Below are positions 1 to 13,100 of a DNA stretch of 30,713 nucleotides, piece after piece. The DNA comes from Lingula anatina. Lineage: Eukaryota > Brachiopoda > Lingulata > Lingulida > Lingulidae. The notes below the pieces were generated by a model that worked only from the letters and a program-made list of their open reading frames with translations, was not told the DNA's origin and did not search any database. The position numbers and the translations under genes are program-made. Within the stretch, counting starts at the first letter, position 1, and each line of letters opens with the position of its first letter. The stretch lies in NCBI RefSeq assembly GCF_001039355.2, contig NW_019776146.1, forward strand, positions 70,788-101,500. Reading direction: 5' to 3'.

Positions 1-396
1 TCCCCCCCCCCCCCCCCGCCACAATGATGTAATTTAGACTAGTTCCAGTTTAAGTTAGTACTTATCTGAGTGTATCTTATAACGGATTTCAAATAAAAGA
101 ACTACAGGCAAAATGTCATGCCATTTTTGCTGCATTTGTTACAGTAAATATAGTTCATGCTATCATTATGTACTAATGGAAACTGAAATAAATATAAAGG
201 AGAGAAAAGAAAATTTAAATATAATGTTGCTACACTTCTTTTCTTTTTTTCAGAAAACTGATAAAAACAAGGCAGCAAAGCTGTCAAATGGACAGATATA
301 TAACAAAACCGGCAGGAGCAGTGATATCTACTAAAACCATATAAAAGGTTGAACAACCATTTTGAAAATGGCAGTGCATGAAATATGATTGAGAAT

Positions 397-415
397 AAAA
401 AAAAAAAAAAAAAAA
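397..415. repeat. A homopolymer
   Basis: Nineteen A residues. A second run of about 21 lies at 4220-4240 in intron 24. Confidence 0.95.
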
Positions 416-684
416 CGACACGACACAAGTTATGGCTATGTCCAGACAGATACTGTCTGTCCATAAAAAAGAGAAAACTCAATTGAAGTACTTTATATTT
501 AATTCATAGTCGTGCACAAAGCAGAGCACAACATGCGTGACATTACTGAGAGAAAGCTAAGCAGACAGGGAAGCAAAAGACATGCATACCAGTTTTTATT
601 TGTAGTATTAACTCACATACTAATCTGATGAAGTACAAATTATTTTAGCTTGTATATAATCGCTGTGAAACATATTAAGTTTAC

Positions 685-925
685 CTTGGGGGATGAAAAA
701 AAAAGGATGTGAAAAGGAGGAAAACCCTTCCCCTCTCTTCTGAATTTTATATTTCAACAATAATTCAAAAACTTTCTGAGCACTCTCTTCCATATACATA
801 GCAATAGAAGGATGTCTTCCATCTACGTAATTCTTAAGTCGTGTTTGTTCTGGTGTTTTAAAAAGTCCTTTAGATGTAAGATTGGCTTGTTTGAAAGCAC
901 TCCGACTTTCATTGAGCAAAATGCT
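685..925 (-). other. unrecognised open frame, possible exon
   Basis: Minus-strand frame with protein-like composition: SRSAFKQANLTSKGLFKTPE, then QTRLKNYVDGRHPSIAMYME and ESAQKVFELLLKYKIQKR, degrading to a Phe/Pro-rich end. A good donor, AAG|GTAAAC, sits at 685/684. An AG at 868 would give a phase-1 to phase-1 exon (867-685) compatible with exon 29, but the acceptor is poor. The sequence is not coiled coil and not like the next AKAP9 segment. It could be an unrelated gene fragment. Confidence 0.3.
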
Positions 926-1485
926 TTAAAGCGTAAAAGGACAACTGCTACATTTCATTTCCTACTCATTGACAAGCCAAAAATACCCGACTGAATGTGG
1001 CATTCTGATGATTTAACATCAATAAGCATTTTGAAAATAACCATTCTGTTATGCTGAAAACCATTAACGAAGAAACATAATAGGAAAAATTATCAATATC
1101 AATTCTTGGTAAGATAATGTCACTACAGTGCTAGTCTTTTCTAAAAATAACAACACACAAAGCCATAAAACTTTTGTTTGGCAATTGGCATGTGCAAAAG
1201 CAATCATTAGAGAAAAGTTTCTATGGGGGCAACAAAAGCAGATCCAGGGGTCCACGTGTTCAGCTTTGATAAAACTATATTCAAATTTTCATATATTATT
1301 GCTTTATTCACAGCTGATTCTTGTATCAAAGTCTGCAGGCAGACTTCTCAAGCAAAGCCAGGCCAATTTCATTTGCAAACTCAAGAACCCAATTTAATTA
1401 AACCACACATGATCCCCAGTATAGGGGCACTCTTGGATCTGCCATCACAAAGACAAAATTTGAAAAACACAAATGCTTAGCGTAC

Positions 1486-1698
1486 CCTGTTCCTCATGCC
1501 CCAGGCTCTGAGTCAGTGTCTCCCTCTGGTGGTCAATTTCTTCCTGTTGGGACTGGACCTCAGAGTATGTCTCTCTGTACCCCTTCAGTTCATTCCTTGT
1601 TCTCTCTAACTCTATCACCAAACTCTCCTTCTTCTCCTCCAGCTCTCGGAGCTGCTGGCTGCTTTGTTGTTTCTCTGCTTCGTAGCCTTCAATCAAGC
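1486..1698 (-). CDS. AKAP9: AKAP9-like exon 29 (residues 2799-2869), last exon found
   Basis: Acceptor CAACATTGCAG, phase 1 in. Reads (G)LIEGYEAEKQQSSQQLREL, then EEKKESLVIELERTRNELKG and REEIDHQ-type coil (SQQEEIDHQRETLTQSLGHE). It matches vertebrate AEGVIDGYADEKTLFERQI onward. Donor CAGG|GTACGC leaves phase 1, so the coding sequence must continue further left or outside the window. The PACT domain is not present here. Confidence 0.88.
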
Positions 1699-4600
1699 CT
1701 GCAATGTTGAGTTGAGTTGCATCAAAGAATATCATGAGCCAAGCTCTGCATTTGAAATTATAATGATTGGTTCTACAAAATATTGGAGTGGAAACAACTC
1801 TGATTTTTAGGTGTTGTTGGAAGAGCCTGTCATTTAAGTTACCTTTGAAAAGCTTCATCATGCATTACGTACAAAATTCTTACTTAGGCTCATGCTAACA
1901 TAAATTAAAGATCCCTAGCCAACAATTTCAAAAGGGGTGTTCTTTTGCCAAAAAGTGAACATTTTACACCCCTCTCCGACCCTGTATTTGATTTTGGCAA
2001 AGAATTAAAATCCAAATTTTGATTTAGAATGGAACTTTTGAACCCCCCCCCCTTTTCCTGAACCCATCTGACTAATCTTTGGGTCTGAATTATTCATGGA
2101 CTATTTTCAGGGGACTATTTTCAGTGAGACCAAGTGCGTGAACAGGCCAGCTTACCTTCTGCTTTATTTAGCTCAATCACCAGGTACTCTTTGGCCTGTA
2201 TCTCTCCCTGCAGGATCTGGCTCGTCTCCTCGCATCTCTTCCTCATTATCTCCTGATCTCCAGCACGCTCTTGAACCAACTGGATAAGTTCCTGGTTGGT
2301 GATGTGAGCCTCATGGAGCTGCTGTGTCGTCTGCTCCAACATGGCGAGCAGACGGTCGACTGCTGCCTGGAGTCTGGTGCAGGATTCTGGAAACAATAAC
2401 GATTGGGAGTTAATATGGTTATATCAATTATTTTTTTCTTTATTTTTTCTTTATTTTTCTTCTCATACTCATATTTCCCCACTTTTTTGTTGTCAAAGTT
2501 ACCCAATGGTTTCCTTGATTCTAGAACTGGGTTCAGGAACCCACATGGACGGGTAGCAAAAGTTAGTGTACCGTTTTATCTAATATTTTTTCATTTTTAT
2601 CTCAAAGAAGAATTTTTTTCTGTCACCCTATATTAAAAGAAGATGCACATATTAGTCTTTCAGAGATGAAAGTGGACCTTTTATATATTTTTGAAGAAGG
2701 TAAGTGCCAAAAGAGCACAGCTGTATAAATACAACACCCAAGCATCCAGATTCCTGGATAAATATGAAACACTTAAACAGAACACCAAAACATCCAGGTA
2801 TATGGATATATATGAAATACTTTCATCTCTAGTCTTTTTCAAATATCTATTTCCAGACTTACCAACCACCATCTCCTCTCCCTCTGGCTCCAGCTCTGGT
2901 CCCACGAACAGGCTGTCTGTAATCTGATGCTGGGACAGCTCAAAGCCTTCGTCTGTCATGGCGCTGGTGTCCAGTAATGTGGGCTCTGAGTCGGAACCTG
3001 TGACGATATTCAATTTAAAATTACAAAGACTCAAAACAAAATATAGCTAAAATCATGAATTGTCTGTCATTATTTTTTATCACTGTCAAGGCAAATGTGT
3101 TTTACCAAATCAAAAAGTTATGGGTGAATTTTGATAAAACTTTCAGGATGGATCAGAAATGGGCTAACTTGAGATTTTCGTAGTGACTTATTAACTTACT
3201 GATTAATAAATAATAAGAACACAGCTACCTTGGTGTACAATTAAACAAAACCCAGCACCTTTAAAACCTTTTTTTCTCTGTAAAAATATTTTCAGGGTAA
3301 TTCTCAGTCTCACCAGCCTCTCCTACAGCGTCCCCCCTGTCCAGGTCACTGTCATCAGGTCTCTCAGCTCCCACCCCACTCCCTCTCCTCCTGCTGGGGT
3401 CCTCACCAGACAGGGGGCATGGTCCCTGTGGTTCTCCCCCCTGGGCGCCACCCTGGGCGGCACTCGGGCTTTCCCCAGACATCATACTGGTCATCTTGGT
3501 GGTGATGGTGTCTTCGGTGGCCAGGGTGGTTTTCACGGTGTCCGACAGCACACTTAGAAGTCTTTCGTTTGTTTTCTGGATGGCGTCTCTGGAATACGTG
3601 AGGAATTTGAGGATTACGAGAGGTGAAGATGGCATCTGGGTATGTACCACCATCCTGGACATGCACATTCGGATAATATGTAGCATAAAGCGGGATTCGC
3701 ATCAATGATAATTCATTAATTTTTTGTATTGACTAACAAACACCTAGTACATTCCAGTCAGGTCAAATGGTTTCAGAGTTCTATAATTTCTCTGGTTTCA
3801 GAAGTAAATTAGTTAAAGTCATGTGCAAGAATTCCAGTGTATTGTATTATGGTAATTACTCAATCTTTTCAGTGGGGGGAAATTGTGAATTTTTCTCAAT
3901 TCTGTCAAGTGATGTAACAATCAGCTCTTAGAACTGAGGTTGTTTCTCTTAGAACTAAGGCTATTTCTGTTAGAACATAAACAGGGAATGCACTATTAGA
4001 AAATTACCTTTCAGCACTAAGTCTGTCCAAGTCCGACCTGAGCATCGCCAGCAAATTGTCCCCTTCCTCTTCTTCACGATCTCTTCTACGCAACACTGCA
4101 TCGTGACTTTCTCCTATGGTTTTTAAACGCTCTTCTAAGGCAGCTTTTTCCTGGCTGGTCTAAAATATTAGAGGTGGCATTGAAAATGATTTGAGAGATG
4201 CAAGAAAATCAATTTTTTGAAAAAAAAAAAAAAAAAAAAACATTCACAACGCAGGTGGGAGAGTTAGTGTCAGTTAAAGGTTAGGATTTGGTTTTTATGC
4301 CCATGCTGTTTTTCAGAATGACTAATTATTAAAACTGTAAATCTGTAAAATCCCATTTCTAATGACATTTACAACATGCAAAGCATTACACTAAATTATT
4401 TTCATGCATAAGCGTATTCTAAACAAAAATTTGCTGAAATGACAATTTTTTTTTTCAATAACCAGTGCTGGGAAATGAAGATGATAAAAACAGAGAAACA
4501 TCTTCCCTACTGTGAATGCTGTGAATTTTATCCATTTTTTTTATTTTTCAGCAAATTTCATATTTTCCTCCCACTAAAAAAAATTGGCTATTAAAGTTAA

Positions 4601-6249
4601 TAAATAAACAAACAAACAAATAAATAAATAAATAAACAACTAAATGAAAATCCTTTATAAGGAGGAAATACCCATCCCTGCATCATACCAAATTCATCTC
4701 TTCCTGAAGTTCCTCCATCTTTTTCTGCAGTTGTTCCACTTCCTGTCGTCTGCTCTCCATTTCCTTCACATGTTCTTCTTTCATTTGCATCAAGGTTTCT
4801 TCGTGCCTTTGACGCAGATGGTCCATTTTCTCTTCATATTCCTCCTGTAACTGCATTTCTTTCTTAATATTGATCGAGACCACGTTCTCTTTCAAATTTT
4901 GCATATCCATCTGCAGTGATTTTCTGAGCTCGCCAAGCTGTTGCTACAGTCCATGCAAAATAAGGGGTGCCGAGGTGAGAACAACATGGTGAATACTGGC
5001 TCACTCTAGCATATTAAATCTTAGCCAAATGCCAATAACTTTTTCATTTATCTAAAATACTAAATTTACTGCATTCAGCTTAACTTGTTCCAAGCTTGTT
5101 GACATTTCTAATTTTCCTGAAATAGTCCAGCTATCTGTTAAAAGAAGCTTTATCCTAGAGTGAGCAATGAGAACACATGCAAAAAATAGTCCCTTAAATG
5201 TTTTCTACATCAAAATAACACCAAGGCCATTCTACAGTTACTGTTGTCATTCCTATCAGGAACACTTTCAATTCTGTTCTCACTAAACCAATCGAAGAGT
5301 GGGGAAATGGCGTTCTTTCTACTAGATGAAGAGGTGGAAGTGTTTGGACAAAAATATTTGTTAAAAGGATGAACAATACTGAGGAATGGCCCATTAACTA
5401 AAAACTCTATGCTAACACCATTTACCAAAGGTGACAAATATTTTTCACTATATATCTAGCAGTGTAAGTACAACCACACAAATGTAACAAACAAACAAAA
5501 CTATCATTTCAGGTACACAAAATAAAAACATCAACTTTGATGTGACTATGCCTTATAATGTTAAACCACGAATAAAGTGTTGGTAATGGACAATAAAAAT
5601 CTATTAATAATTAAACTTTTAAATCAATATTCATGCACTGGTGAAATAATATCTGACATAAAAGTATTCCCCAAAATATAGCCATTCAGTGATTCTGATA
5701 AGCAATGAATTACAAGCTGATATTCAAGGATTTTCTATTAAGAATTCTTTCATGGCAGACAAAAACAGCCAAGAAGAAAATCGCGTCTACTTGTATCTTA
5801 CTATACACCACTGCCAACAGAACACATTTAGAATCTATGCATTTCAATATTGATTCCCATTTCTCCCAATGTTATTGAGTACCCGTTCTTAAAAACTTAT
5901 AATCAAATTTACACACAATTTTGAGAACTATAATACTGATTTCATCTAGATTAATGAATGGGCTACAATCATACACAGCCAGTACCTGCTTTTGTTTTTC
6001 TTTTTCGGCTTTCAATTCATCGATGGTTTCCTTCAGTATGGACTCAAACTCCTGTTTCAGTTTCTCCATCTCTTCCTCATGTTGACCTTTCATAACCTCC
6101 ACCTCTGCCTGTTAACAACAAAGATAGAACAAGATAGCAAGTCCAATATTCACAACTACATTACTATCAATAACATTTATAACAATAACAATAATTATTA
6201 TTTTTGCATAAGGCAAAAGCAAGACTGATAAAAAATATTGCTACGGTTG

Positions 6250-6292
<43 letters not shown>

Positions 6293-7052
6293 CTTGATTG
6301 TCTATTCAACTTTATGGTGCATACACAAAATATTTACAGATTAAAATAGGAACAAAAACTTTATTATTATAATTATCAAAAATAATTCAGAGGCAAAAAA
6401 TGTTGCTAAAGGGTAAAAAATAAGTTGTAGAAAATGAAATAAACCAGAGGCAGATTACAGTCAACTGTCCCTCTGTCTATTACACCCATTACCTCCTTGT
6501 CTTGAAGCCAAGTTCTTGACTGCTCCTCCAAGGCTGCCAACTGACTCTGGTATTTCTCTTCCACTTCTTGTAACTGTTTGCTGTGTGCCTCCTTCAGCTC
6601 TGCTTCCTCACTGACGGCATCCTGCTCCTCTGGCTGCAGGTCTAGAACACAAAGAAATTAAAAGCACACTAGACTAAATTCAAGTTGGGTATATAAGAAA
6701 TGTATATATGATTTAATCCCTGTTCCATTTTTTCTAGGTTTTCAGATTTTCAGCATCAAACTTACTTTCACTAAATTGCAATATGATTTTTACAAAAATC
6801 TGGTGCATAAGAAGATAATGAATTGATATACATGGACTTTAACTTACCAGTGGCTGTTGTCTGCGCCTGAAGCTGTTCCCTGAGTGCATTCAACTCATCT
6901 TGATGTTGTCTCTGTAGCTCTACCTGCTGAGCTGTCAATTCTTCTATGCGTTCTGAAATATGAAAGCATTTTGCTTGCTATATATTTGCAATCCACGATT
7001 GTAATCAACAGAAAAAAACAATGCTGTGGCAATTCCTCTCTCTTTCTCTTTG

Positions 7053-7122
<70 letters not shown>

Positions 7123-10100
7123 CCTCTCTCTCTCTCTCTCTCTTTTTGTGCCCTTCTTTAATTAACTTATGCACAGTAAGAGCTTTATTGCTAACAATAC
7201 TGATTTACAGTAATACTGTGCCAGTGTGATTTTTAAATAAATAAATACATATCAAGATTAAACATTCAAAAAAATAATGTAATTAAATAATTCGTTATTA
7301 GTAGTCCATGCCTTGATATTCCTGTGCTAACTTCTCTCTCACTTCATCCACCTCAGTCTGATGACTCTGCTCTAACTCTGCCGTCATCTCTTCAAACTTC
7401 TTCATGTGGTCTGAGATCAGCTCTTCCTGCAACAGAGAAAACATAGGAACCATTTAGAACTCACAGCAACTTATATGAGAATTAGGGGCCAGTTTCACTG
7501 AGAAAGTATTTTTAACCAATAAATTCTAAATTCTAAGACCAAAAAGTCTTAATGTTGTATCAGTAATAGATGCTACACAAAATGCTCACAATGAAAATGT
7601 TCTTACTTTAATTTGGATTTTCAACTGTTCCATTGCCTCAAGGTGCTGTTGTTCCAGTGTGCTTATGATGTCACTGTGCTTCTTCTGCATCTGGTCAAAC
7701 TCTTCTTTCAAGGCCTGCAACTCCTGCAACCTATCAACCTCTTCAGAATCCCTTTCTGACTTCTTTTCTTTCAGTTGTCCAATCTCTGCAGCATGCTCCT
7801 CTTGAATCTTTTGCAGCTCCATCTGGTGTTCAGATTTCAGAACCTCCAGCGCCCTCTGGTGGTCTGCATTGGTATCTTGCAGTTTTCTGGAATGTTGTTC
7901 TTTGATTTCTTCCACTTCTTTCTCCCTCTCCTGAATGAACTGGTCCATCATGTTCTGATGCTGGTTCATGAATTTTTCCTAATTTTTATCAAACCAGAAA
8001 GAAGAAACACTAATTGGGTGGCCATTTTGGAGATGAAAATGACCACTTTAAAGCAGTTTTTGGATGGCGATTTGGGAAACAAAAATGTAATGCCATCTTG
8101 AAGCAGGTTTTAAACTCATCTTTTTCTGCCTCATTTACACAGAACAAAAGGTAAAATGAAAACTGACTTCTATCTGTATTTTAATTTTTTATGTATCAAA
8201 AATTAAAGTGTAGACAGAGATGAAATGACGCAAAGGTAACAAAGACTACCAGAAAACAAAAACAACAGACCCCAAAGCACAACTAACAATTATGAATCCC
8301 ATGTGAAGTTACTGGCATCACCAAACACTATAATTTTTACATCCAAGTCAAACCATTTCTGATTGCAGTTTTATCAGTATTCTCAACACATCAAGATGTA
8401 TTTCACAAGCAGACCTGTTCTTGCTGCAGCTCCTTGGCTGTCTGTGCCTGTAAGGTACTGGTCAACTGGTCAAACTCCTGCTGTAATGTGGTCTTGGTCA
8501 GCTCTAGCTCCCTCTGGAACCTCTCCTCAACTTCGGGACACTCACCCTTCTCCACTCCTAGATGTATTAAATATGGTAATTACTGATCTTTTGCAATGGG
8601 GTAACAAAGTAAATTTTACAGGTGCTGTTTTCTTAAGTCATAAATTCTTAAAATTAGAACATTCCTGCTGTGGTAGAAACAAAATTAAATAGCGGGCTAC
8701 TCTTGGACTACAGATGCTATAGAGAAATATAATTCATGTAATCATAAAATTATAAATGTATCTAAAAATTTGATCATTTATGCCCAATGAAAAAATCCTG
8801 TCATTAATGATTACCATATGTTTGGGCAGTCACTGAGGTGTATTATCAGTTGTATTATCATATATCACTATGAGAAAGTCATGTGCACAGATCTACTGAG
8901 GTGTATTTTTACCCTCTTCTAACATGTAGATAAGCATGAATTCACCATTAACAGTATTATACAGGCAAAACAGTTGCTCTTCTTGACTGCTAATTAAAAT
9001 TGATAATAACATGAGCACCAGCATTTGTGATTCGCTGTATTAACATGAACATCTACATGTAAACAAAAGTGTGCCATATTAAACTATTTTATTTATGAAC
9101 AGTCCATATTTCATTTTAATTATAGTGCCAATACTGTACTTTTAATGTTAAATAAATTAAACATTATTGAGAACAGTGACCCTTGAATTTTCAAAATGGA
9201 ATCCCAAACTTACCTTCTCTGAAGGTTTTCATTTCAGTCTGTGCATCCTGTAGCTGTTTGTTAAGCTCCTCAACTCTGACCTTTTCAGAGTTCAACATTT
9301 CTTGAGCCGACTTCAGTAGTTCCACTGTTTCACCATGTTCATGTTCTAACTGACTATACTTGGCACACAACTGTTCCAGTTCATTTTTATGTTCTTTTTC
9401 TATTTTCTCAACAACCTCCTTTAATTTTTCATCATCCTCGTTGATTCTATTTTTCAACCTTTCTTCAAGCTCAGCCACAAGATCTTCCTTCTCTTTATCA
9501 AACTTCTCCGTCATTTCTGCCTGACACCGTTTCAGTTCCACCAGCTGCTGCGCAGCAAAGTCGGATTGCAGAGTTTCGACCTCCACCTTTCTCTCGTGTT
9601 CCAATTCCTGTCTCAAGGCCTCCAGAGATTCCTTGTGATTGTGCTCTAGTTCAGACTGGATGTCTTCCTTCTCCTGCTGCAGCTGTTTCTCTGCCTCGGC
9701 GACGGCCTCTAGTCTGATTTTCGTCACCTCTTTGGTCAGGTCTTCACTGTATTTAGCCTTCATTTCTTCCAGGGCCTGTATGTACTGCAGATTAACAGCC
9801 TCCAATTCTTTGGCATATTTAGCTTCTGCCTCATCCTTTGCATTTTTAAGGTCCAATTCCGCTTTAAATTCAAACTGCGATTTGAGATTTTCCATCTCAG
9901 AAATATGTTGGTTTTCGAGCGTCCTCTTTTCAGTGTCTAGCTGTTCCTTCAAGAGCTCAATTTGTCTCTCGAGGTCAGCGACCTTGGTTTGGTCTTCCGT
10001 CTCGCCACGTGGGGAGGTGGGAGGAGTGCTGTCCACATCAGACAACACAGTCAACATAGTGCTTTGTTTGAAATAGTCCCGTTCCCGTGCCAGACGGATC

Positions 10101-13100
10101 TCCGCCTCGCTGGATTTGTCAGCGGAGTCCTGGCGTTCGATACTTGCCGAACTGGGTCGTGATTTGACTTCCAACTGACTTTTGAGGTCTGCGATGCTAT
10201 CTTCATATTTTGACTTGACCTGTGTGATTTCTTCCACATAGCCTGCCTCTATGTCATTGACATGCTTTTCAAAAAAGGCTCTCAACTCTGCCATTTCTTT
10301 ATTATGGCTTTCCAACAGTTCTGCCTTTGCTTTCTCTTCTTTTTTAACTGCTTCTATAATATAGATGAAATTAATAAGTTTTTAATCAATCAAAGATTCT
10401 GACAAAAGAAACTATTTGTTTTACACAAGCTAGTAAACATGAGTATAAGACTTACCTTCATACATAAAAACACACACACATATAAAACCCATCACAAGTT
10501 TACAGTAAAGCAAAACTGTCTACAGTTAAGACCAAAAGTATGGAGTTTAATTATCTGAAAAACTGTACATTCAAATCAACTCTAACTTTATATCACATTA
10601 AGTTTGTCCACACCTGTGGCTTGTTGTAGCTGTGCCTGAAGCTGGATCATATTCTGTTGATGTTCTTCTTCTTTAGTCACCAGATGGCGCTCTAGCTCCT
10701 CCTTGGCCTCCCACAGCTTGTTGTACTCTGCCTCCATGACGCTCTTCAGGGAAGACATTTCTTCTTCGTGGATTCTCTGGAGGTTTTGCCTCATTTCTAA
10801 AAGAGAAATATTTGTATATTACCAATACTTTTTAAAATTATGTATCTTGACATAAGGTGCTAGAATTTTTTAGTTGAAAAATGCACATGCACAATGTGTA
10901 TAAAAGAGACTCTTTAATTTCCTAATGCAGTGACTTCAAGGACATCAAAAACTATCCATTTGAATAAACCCTATGTATCTATGTCATCAATATTTTGTCT
11001 TCAGTCACATTCTTTCAACTGGGTTTCTGTGCACAATAGAGATACCTTCAGCTTGTTTCACCAGCATCTCCTTCTCTTGCAGTAATGTGTTCATGTCTGC
11101 CTGGTACTCCTCCACAGAGCCTTGGTCCTGAAGTTGCTGCTGCTGCATCCGCTCCACTTCCTTGCTGTAGCCCTGCTGGTACTCTGATTTCAGGTTCTGT
11201 AAAATATGACTCAAAATGTACTGGAAATGCACTGTATTATAGGCACCACAGTCTGGCAACAGACTTAAATAACCTTGGCTCCCTATATATTGGAGAAGTT
11301 TTTTTGTAATGTAAGCACCATTAATTTATTAATCAATCATTCAAGATGTGAGAGGCAATAAATTCACATCAAAACATCCCTTATTTTTGTAACACTCAGT
11401 TAGCACAATTTTGTAACACCCTAATGATGTAAAATTCACTTATCTTACCTCCAAGGCTTGCTGGTGCTCTGCCTTCAGATTTTCTAACATCAATTTTGAC
11501 TCCTCTTCTAAAGATGCTAAAATAACAATAAAATAACACTAATAATAATTTGCACATTGAGCACTAAATATATGCAACAATCACATTTTCTCCACATGTT
11601 AATGACAAATGAAATGTACAAAATCAGATATTATATTTTCATTAATTGAAATAATGACTTATTTGGCTAAAAGAAAGAGAAACTCTATCAGTGCAGGAGT
11701 GACTTCAAAAATCACCTGTTTTAGCTGTCAGATCCTGCTGATGCTGCCTGTCCATCTCCTCTAGCTTCTGTTCCCATGACGACTGCAAGTTGTTGATGTG
11801 TTCCTTGTGTTCTTTGGTCAGTGTATCCCTCAGACTGTCCAGCGCCCTGGTCATCTCGGCCTCCTTCTCTGCCTTGACCAGCTGCAGGTGGCTGCTGTAG
11901 ATCTGCTCTGTGGTAAACTTCAGGGCCTCCAGCTGGAGCTTCATCTCAGCCTAGGGAAATATTATAGCAATGTTATAATAAAAGAATCTATGATAACTAT
12001 CACAGCAGTGTTATAAGCATCTTTATAATTTATTTTAACAAATTCTGTGTTTTAATAAATATATTAGCAGTGTTATAATGTAAGCATCTTTGACAATTAA
12101 CTGTATTGTACTTTAATATATTTTAATAAATTTACTATAGCGGTGTTATACACATCTTTTACAATAAAACAGTATTGTGTTACAAAGTATACTAGAGCAG
12201 TGTTATAGATGTGTTAAGCATCCACATAGATATACAGACACTTCTTAATACATGAAAAATCAGAGATGTATCAGAAAATGTCTTCCAGAGCTAAATGGTT
12301 CATAGTTTGAAATGATTTTCATTCATAATAGATCACATTGTGAAATTGAAATTTTAATGCCTAAACTGCCTTTCGTCTTGCTAATCATTAGATAATCTGG
12401 GGTAGTGCTAGCACTCGCCAATATAGCCAAATGCAAAACTGGCTGTAACTGACCAAACAAAACAGGGTTGATTTGACTTCTTTTAGTCAAATTTAAACCA
12501 TTTGGAGAAAAAGGCTATGAAAAAGAAGTGATTTTGTCCAATCCAAAAAAAGTTCTAGTGCGATGCCAGATAATGTATAAAATATCTGAGAAATATGTAT
12601 AAGGATAAAGCCAGTGGTGCTACCTGGTGATCCTTCTTTATTTCTTCCACATCCTGCTGGTGGTTCTCCTCCATCTTTCTCCTCATCTTCTCAAAGATCT
12701 CCTGATGGGTGGCGTCCAGCTGGCCCGCCATAGCACCAATTTCCTGCAGTGACAAGAGGGACAAAATTTGTTTGTGAATCACTGATCTGTTACTCACAAC
12801 TTATGGAACAGTTATTCCACAGTATTTTCCCCTAAGTATATTATTCTTTAGAGATTCCATGAAAAAATGAGCATAAATATTAGGTATTTGCACAACTATA
12901 TTTTTTCAATGAAAAAAGGTTTACAAACAAGTCTGCTCATCTGGTCTATATGTTGGTGATAACCTTCAAATAATCAGCATACGATTTACCTAATCAATAT
13001 TAATTGCATTTCCTATCATATTCATTATATTTCTTACTTTTACTTGGACAAAGGTATAAAGTCTCTTAGTGACCTATTGAGTATTTATTACCCTCAATAT

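Larger units (their letters stand above)
1..1485. other. start of intron 29; no assured exon
   Basis: AT-rich DNA after the exon-29 donor. It contains a C homopolymer at the very edge (2-17), an A run (397-415) and one unrecognised minus-strand open frame (685-925). No segment continues the AKAP9 coiled coil convincingly in the required phase 1. Confidence 0.5.
6953..7311 (-). other. intron 20, GC-AG with long GU/GA repeat
   Basis: 359-nt intron bounded by GC and TTTCAG on the minus strand. It contains the (CA)34 and adjacent CT repeat of the plus strand, so the transcript carries a long AG run followed by about 34 GU units. GU-rich RNA is a known target of CELF-type and TDP-43-type splicing factors. 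Confidence 0.7.

Noticed and set aside
3589-3708. Open extension of exon 26 into intron 25
   Set aside because: A good acceptor in phase with exon 25 exists at 3589, and the extension has no heptad character.
6884-7229. Open frames reading through the CA/CT repeat on both strands
   Set aside because: Low-complexity His-Thr or Cys-Val runs from the microsatellite, not genes.
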